In this document: positions 62,211-64,000 of the stretch, in pieces
Numbering within the stretch: position 1 is the first letter of the stretch
Layout: the number at the start of each line of letters is the position of its first letter
NCBI GenBank assembly: GCA_905250075.1
Contig: CAJNOP010000230.1
Span: 82,297 to 146,296, forward strand
Length of the DNA stretch: 64,000 bases
Direction of reading: 5' to 3'
Origin: Rotaria sp. Silwood1
Lineage: Eukaryota; Rotifera; Eurotatoria; Philodinida; Philodinidae
Program-made: the position numbers and the translations under genes
Notes under the pieces: model-generated
Told to the model about the DNA's origin: nothing
Seen by the model: only the letters and a program-made list of their open reading frames with translations
Databases searched by the model: none

Positions 62211-63032
62211 TCAATCTTTTCCGAATTTTGATGATTTCCATGTTTGAAAACAATCAACATATTGAGAAGTAACACAAGAACGACAAATACAATCTCCTGA
62301 ACAAGCATGAAGTAAAATCTGTTCACGATGTATATATTGATTACAAAGACTGCAAATAAATTGATTGCTTTTATTGAATTCATTTGTACTGTTATATTTA
62401 CATTGATTTGCTGGTTTTGTACAATTTTGTGTCATTATATTTCCATTATTAATATATTTAAGAAGAAAAGTAACTTTTCTTTCGAGTAAAGTGATATGAT
62501 TTTCTAATTCAATTTGTTTTATTCGAGTTAAATTTAATATATTTTTAAGTTCATTAATAATTGGTCGTACTTGTTGAAATGAACAATTATGTAAATGTGT
62601 TGAAAGTTTATCTTTTGATCCTTTCCATGGACATCTGATATCAGCTGATGGACAAGATACAATTGTTTTTAAACAATTGTTTTCATGATTTTTCCAATGA
62701 CATCGTTGAATATTTGTTTCATTACAAAGTAAACATCGAACAAGAAGACGATCAATTTGATTAAGTACTATTCGAGTATTAATTGGAACATATAAAGATT
62801 GTTTAAATGATTGATTATTTCTTTCAAAACCATGTCTAATATTTTGTCTACATATTGGACATGTTTGATTTCCATAAAGCCATATTTGAATACATTGTTT
62901 ACAAAATGTATGATTACATATTGATAAACTCACAGGATCTTCAAGTGGTTGTTTGCATATAACACATTTAAGTTCATCATCAATTTCGTTTTCATTTATA
63001 TATTCATAATTCAAATGAATTGATGCATCCAT
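62211..63032 (-). CDS. RING-type zinc-finger protein with TRAF-like zinc finger, single exon, 273 aa
   Basis: Likely an E3 ubiquitin ligase. A canonical C3HC4 RING is seen: Cys23, Cys26, Cys39, His41, Cys44, Cys47, Cys58, Cys61 (CVICKQPLEDPVSLSICNH, then CPICR). It is followed by a TRAF-type Cys/His region (about residues 99-150) with CLLCNETNIQRCHWKNHENN and CPWKGSKDKLSTHLHNC, then a predicted helical/coiled segment (about 155-190) and a third Cys-rich cluster near the C-terminus (CSLCNQYIHREQILLHACSG, CICRSC). There is no MATH/TRAF-C domain, so it differs from true TRAFs. It is intronless while its neighbours are intron-rich, which may reflect retrocopying or family habit. RING/TRAF-like proteins of this build are numerous in bdelloids. 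Start chosen at MDASIHLNYE, the first ATG in frame. Confidence 0.85.
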   Translation of the reverse strand: MDASIHLNYEYINENEIDDELKCVICKQPLEDPVSLSICNHTFCKQCIQIWLYGNQTCPICRQNIRHGFERNNQSFKQSLYVPINTRIVLNQIDRLLVRCLLCNETNIQRCHWKNHENNCLKTIVSCPSADIRCPWKGSKDKLSTHLHNCSFQQVRPIINELKNILNLTRIKQIELENHITLLERKVTFLLKYINNGNIMTQNCTKPANQCKYNSTNEFNKSNQFICSLCNQYIHREQILLHACSGDCICRSCVTSQYVDCFQTWKSSKFGKD

Positions 63033-63974
63033 ATTTTACAGAACTAATGACAAAATTAGTTTCGATCGTTTATTTTTGTAACTACGTATATTAATAGTAA
63101 ATGACTGTTACACTTTACGTATTTTTCCTTTGCTCTTATGTGTTCAAAGTGATATAGAGAAGTGAAGTAATGAAGTAATTCAATAAACATCATTGTCTAG
63201 GGTAACTATAAGACTAAATCTCTCATTCGTCACAAACTGTGAGAGAGCATTTTTTTCTTCTAAGATGACATACTAAACGTATGACTAATAAAAAAAGGAA
63301 AATTGTAGTTTTTTCATTTTTTTTTCTTTGACTCATGATCTTCTGAATCATCTGAGAAAGAAATAAAAGCTGATAAATAATATACATTTGTTAATAATTA
63401 AAACTCTCTATTAATCAGCGTATAAAACTGAGAATAATGATTCCAGTTTGTAAATAAGATATGTATATAGTAAAGAACAATGCCACATCGACCACATGTG
63501 TCATTGAAAAAGAGATAAAAATTCTGTATGAGTCGTATCTGTTGCATTGTGCATACATTATCAAGTGCAATGGCAATTATAATACGTCTCAGTTTTTAAA
63601 AAACAAACGTTATGGTTATAAATATTGTAATCTATAAAGAAAACCTGCTTAAATGATCGATAGTTTGAATAAAAGTAAAAAGGATAACTTTTAGAATGTA
63701 GATAATTCTATCTGACGATGTATATTATAGTATAGAATGTCACTGATCATTCATATACTGAATGTTATAAGCATGATCTTAAGAAACATTAACTTATTTG
63801 ATTTTACTCATAAAGTCACAGTTAACATAGACTAAATGTAGTTGATCACGAAAATTGAAACTGTAATTTAACGATGATAATAGGTATTTTTTAGTTTTTT
63901 TCAATCGTCTTTAGAAAAAATAGAGTGATACCATGATTCGTCTATCTTTTAGTCTTTATTTAATTATTTTAACT
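63033..63974. other. Intergenic, upstream of the RING gene
   Basis: AT-rich sequence with no supported gene; should include the RING gene promoter. Confidence 0.5.
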
Positions 63975-64000
63975 GGGGGGGGGGGGGGGGGGGGGGGGGG
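63975..64000. other. 26-base G homopolymer at the window end
   Basis: Pure G from 63975 to the end, abruptly after AT-rich DNA. No other G run of this kind exists in the window. Likely a contig-end or no-signal sequencing artefact, though a genuine tract continuing beyond the edge cannot be excluded. Confidence 0.6.

Noticed and set aside
1..64000. tRNA, rRNA, spliced-leader RNA genes and CRISPR arrays
   Set aside because: No B-box with a matching acceptor stem, no rRNA-like block and no copy of the bdelloid spliced-leader sequence as I remember it; the tandem repeats found have no CRISPR-like repeat/spacer structure. A covariance-model search would be decisive.

Overview
The window looks like nuclear DNA of a bdelloid rotifer. 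It is strongly AT-rich, and its genes are split by many 50-70 base GT...AG introns. The left-edge gene and a broken copy near 56.7 kb look like members of the arginine ADP-ribosyltransferase-like families that are very numerous in bdelloids. FLYWCH/MULE-type DNA transposon debris and degenerate TGTGGG/CCCACA arrays (the repeat reported for bdelloid telomeres) fit the same picture. The species cannot be named from sequence alone. All gene models below were joined by eye from exon reading frames and GT/AG sites, with no transcript evidence.

Layout. 1-386 (-): 5' end of a bdelloid-type ADP-ribosyltransferase-family gene that runs off the left edge. 1.8-2.6 kb: DNA transposon remnant with 21-base terminal inverted repeats and a FLYWCH zinc-finger reading frame. 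9.1-17.5 kb (-): complete 15-exon plasma-membrane Ca2+ ATPase (1186 aa) with a second possible last exon that splits the calmodulin-binding domain. 23.5-28.1 kb (-): 701-residue PDZ protein of the ALP/Enigma/Zasp type with five copies of an SRSFxxLQ motif and no LIM domain. 31.1-33.2 kb (-): 12-exon ACOT9-like acyl-CoA thioesterase (416 aa). 34.6-39.8 kb (-): 731-residue ankyrin-repeat protein with an MGC N-terminus. 41.8-45.8 kb (+): 12-exon FERRY3 (C12orf4) homologue (547 aa). 47.5-48.1 kb (+): small bacterial-type DUF2383 four-helix-bundle protein with one 54-base intron, a candidate horizontally acquired gene. 52.0-53.1 kb (+): opsin-like GPCR that keeps the Schiff-base lysine. 62.2-63.0 kb (-): single-exon RING/TRAF-type zinc-finger protein.

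The right third is different. From about 53 to 61 kb there are degraded coding fragments, a truncated ADP-ribosyltransferase copy, four head-to-head pairs of G-rich/C-rich telomere-like arrays, a 622-base hAT-type non-autonomous element with 8-base target duplications inserted in one of them, a CGCGTTT-rich palindromic element and a 140-base tandem repeat. A 506-base near-complete palindrome sits alone at 49.4-49.9 kb. The window ends in 26 G residues, which may be a sequencing or assembly artefact.

Functionally the conserved genes are unrelated housekeeping genes: calcium extrusion, cytoskeletal scaffolding, thioester hydrolysis, endosomal mRNA transport and light/GPCR signalling. One possible link is that the long Ca2+ ATPase isoform ends in a class I PDZ ligand (TQL), and the next gene downstream on the + coordinate encodes a PDZ protein; whether they interact is unknown.
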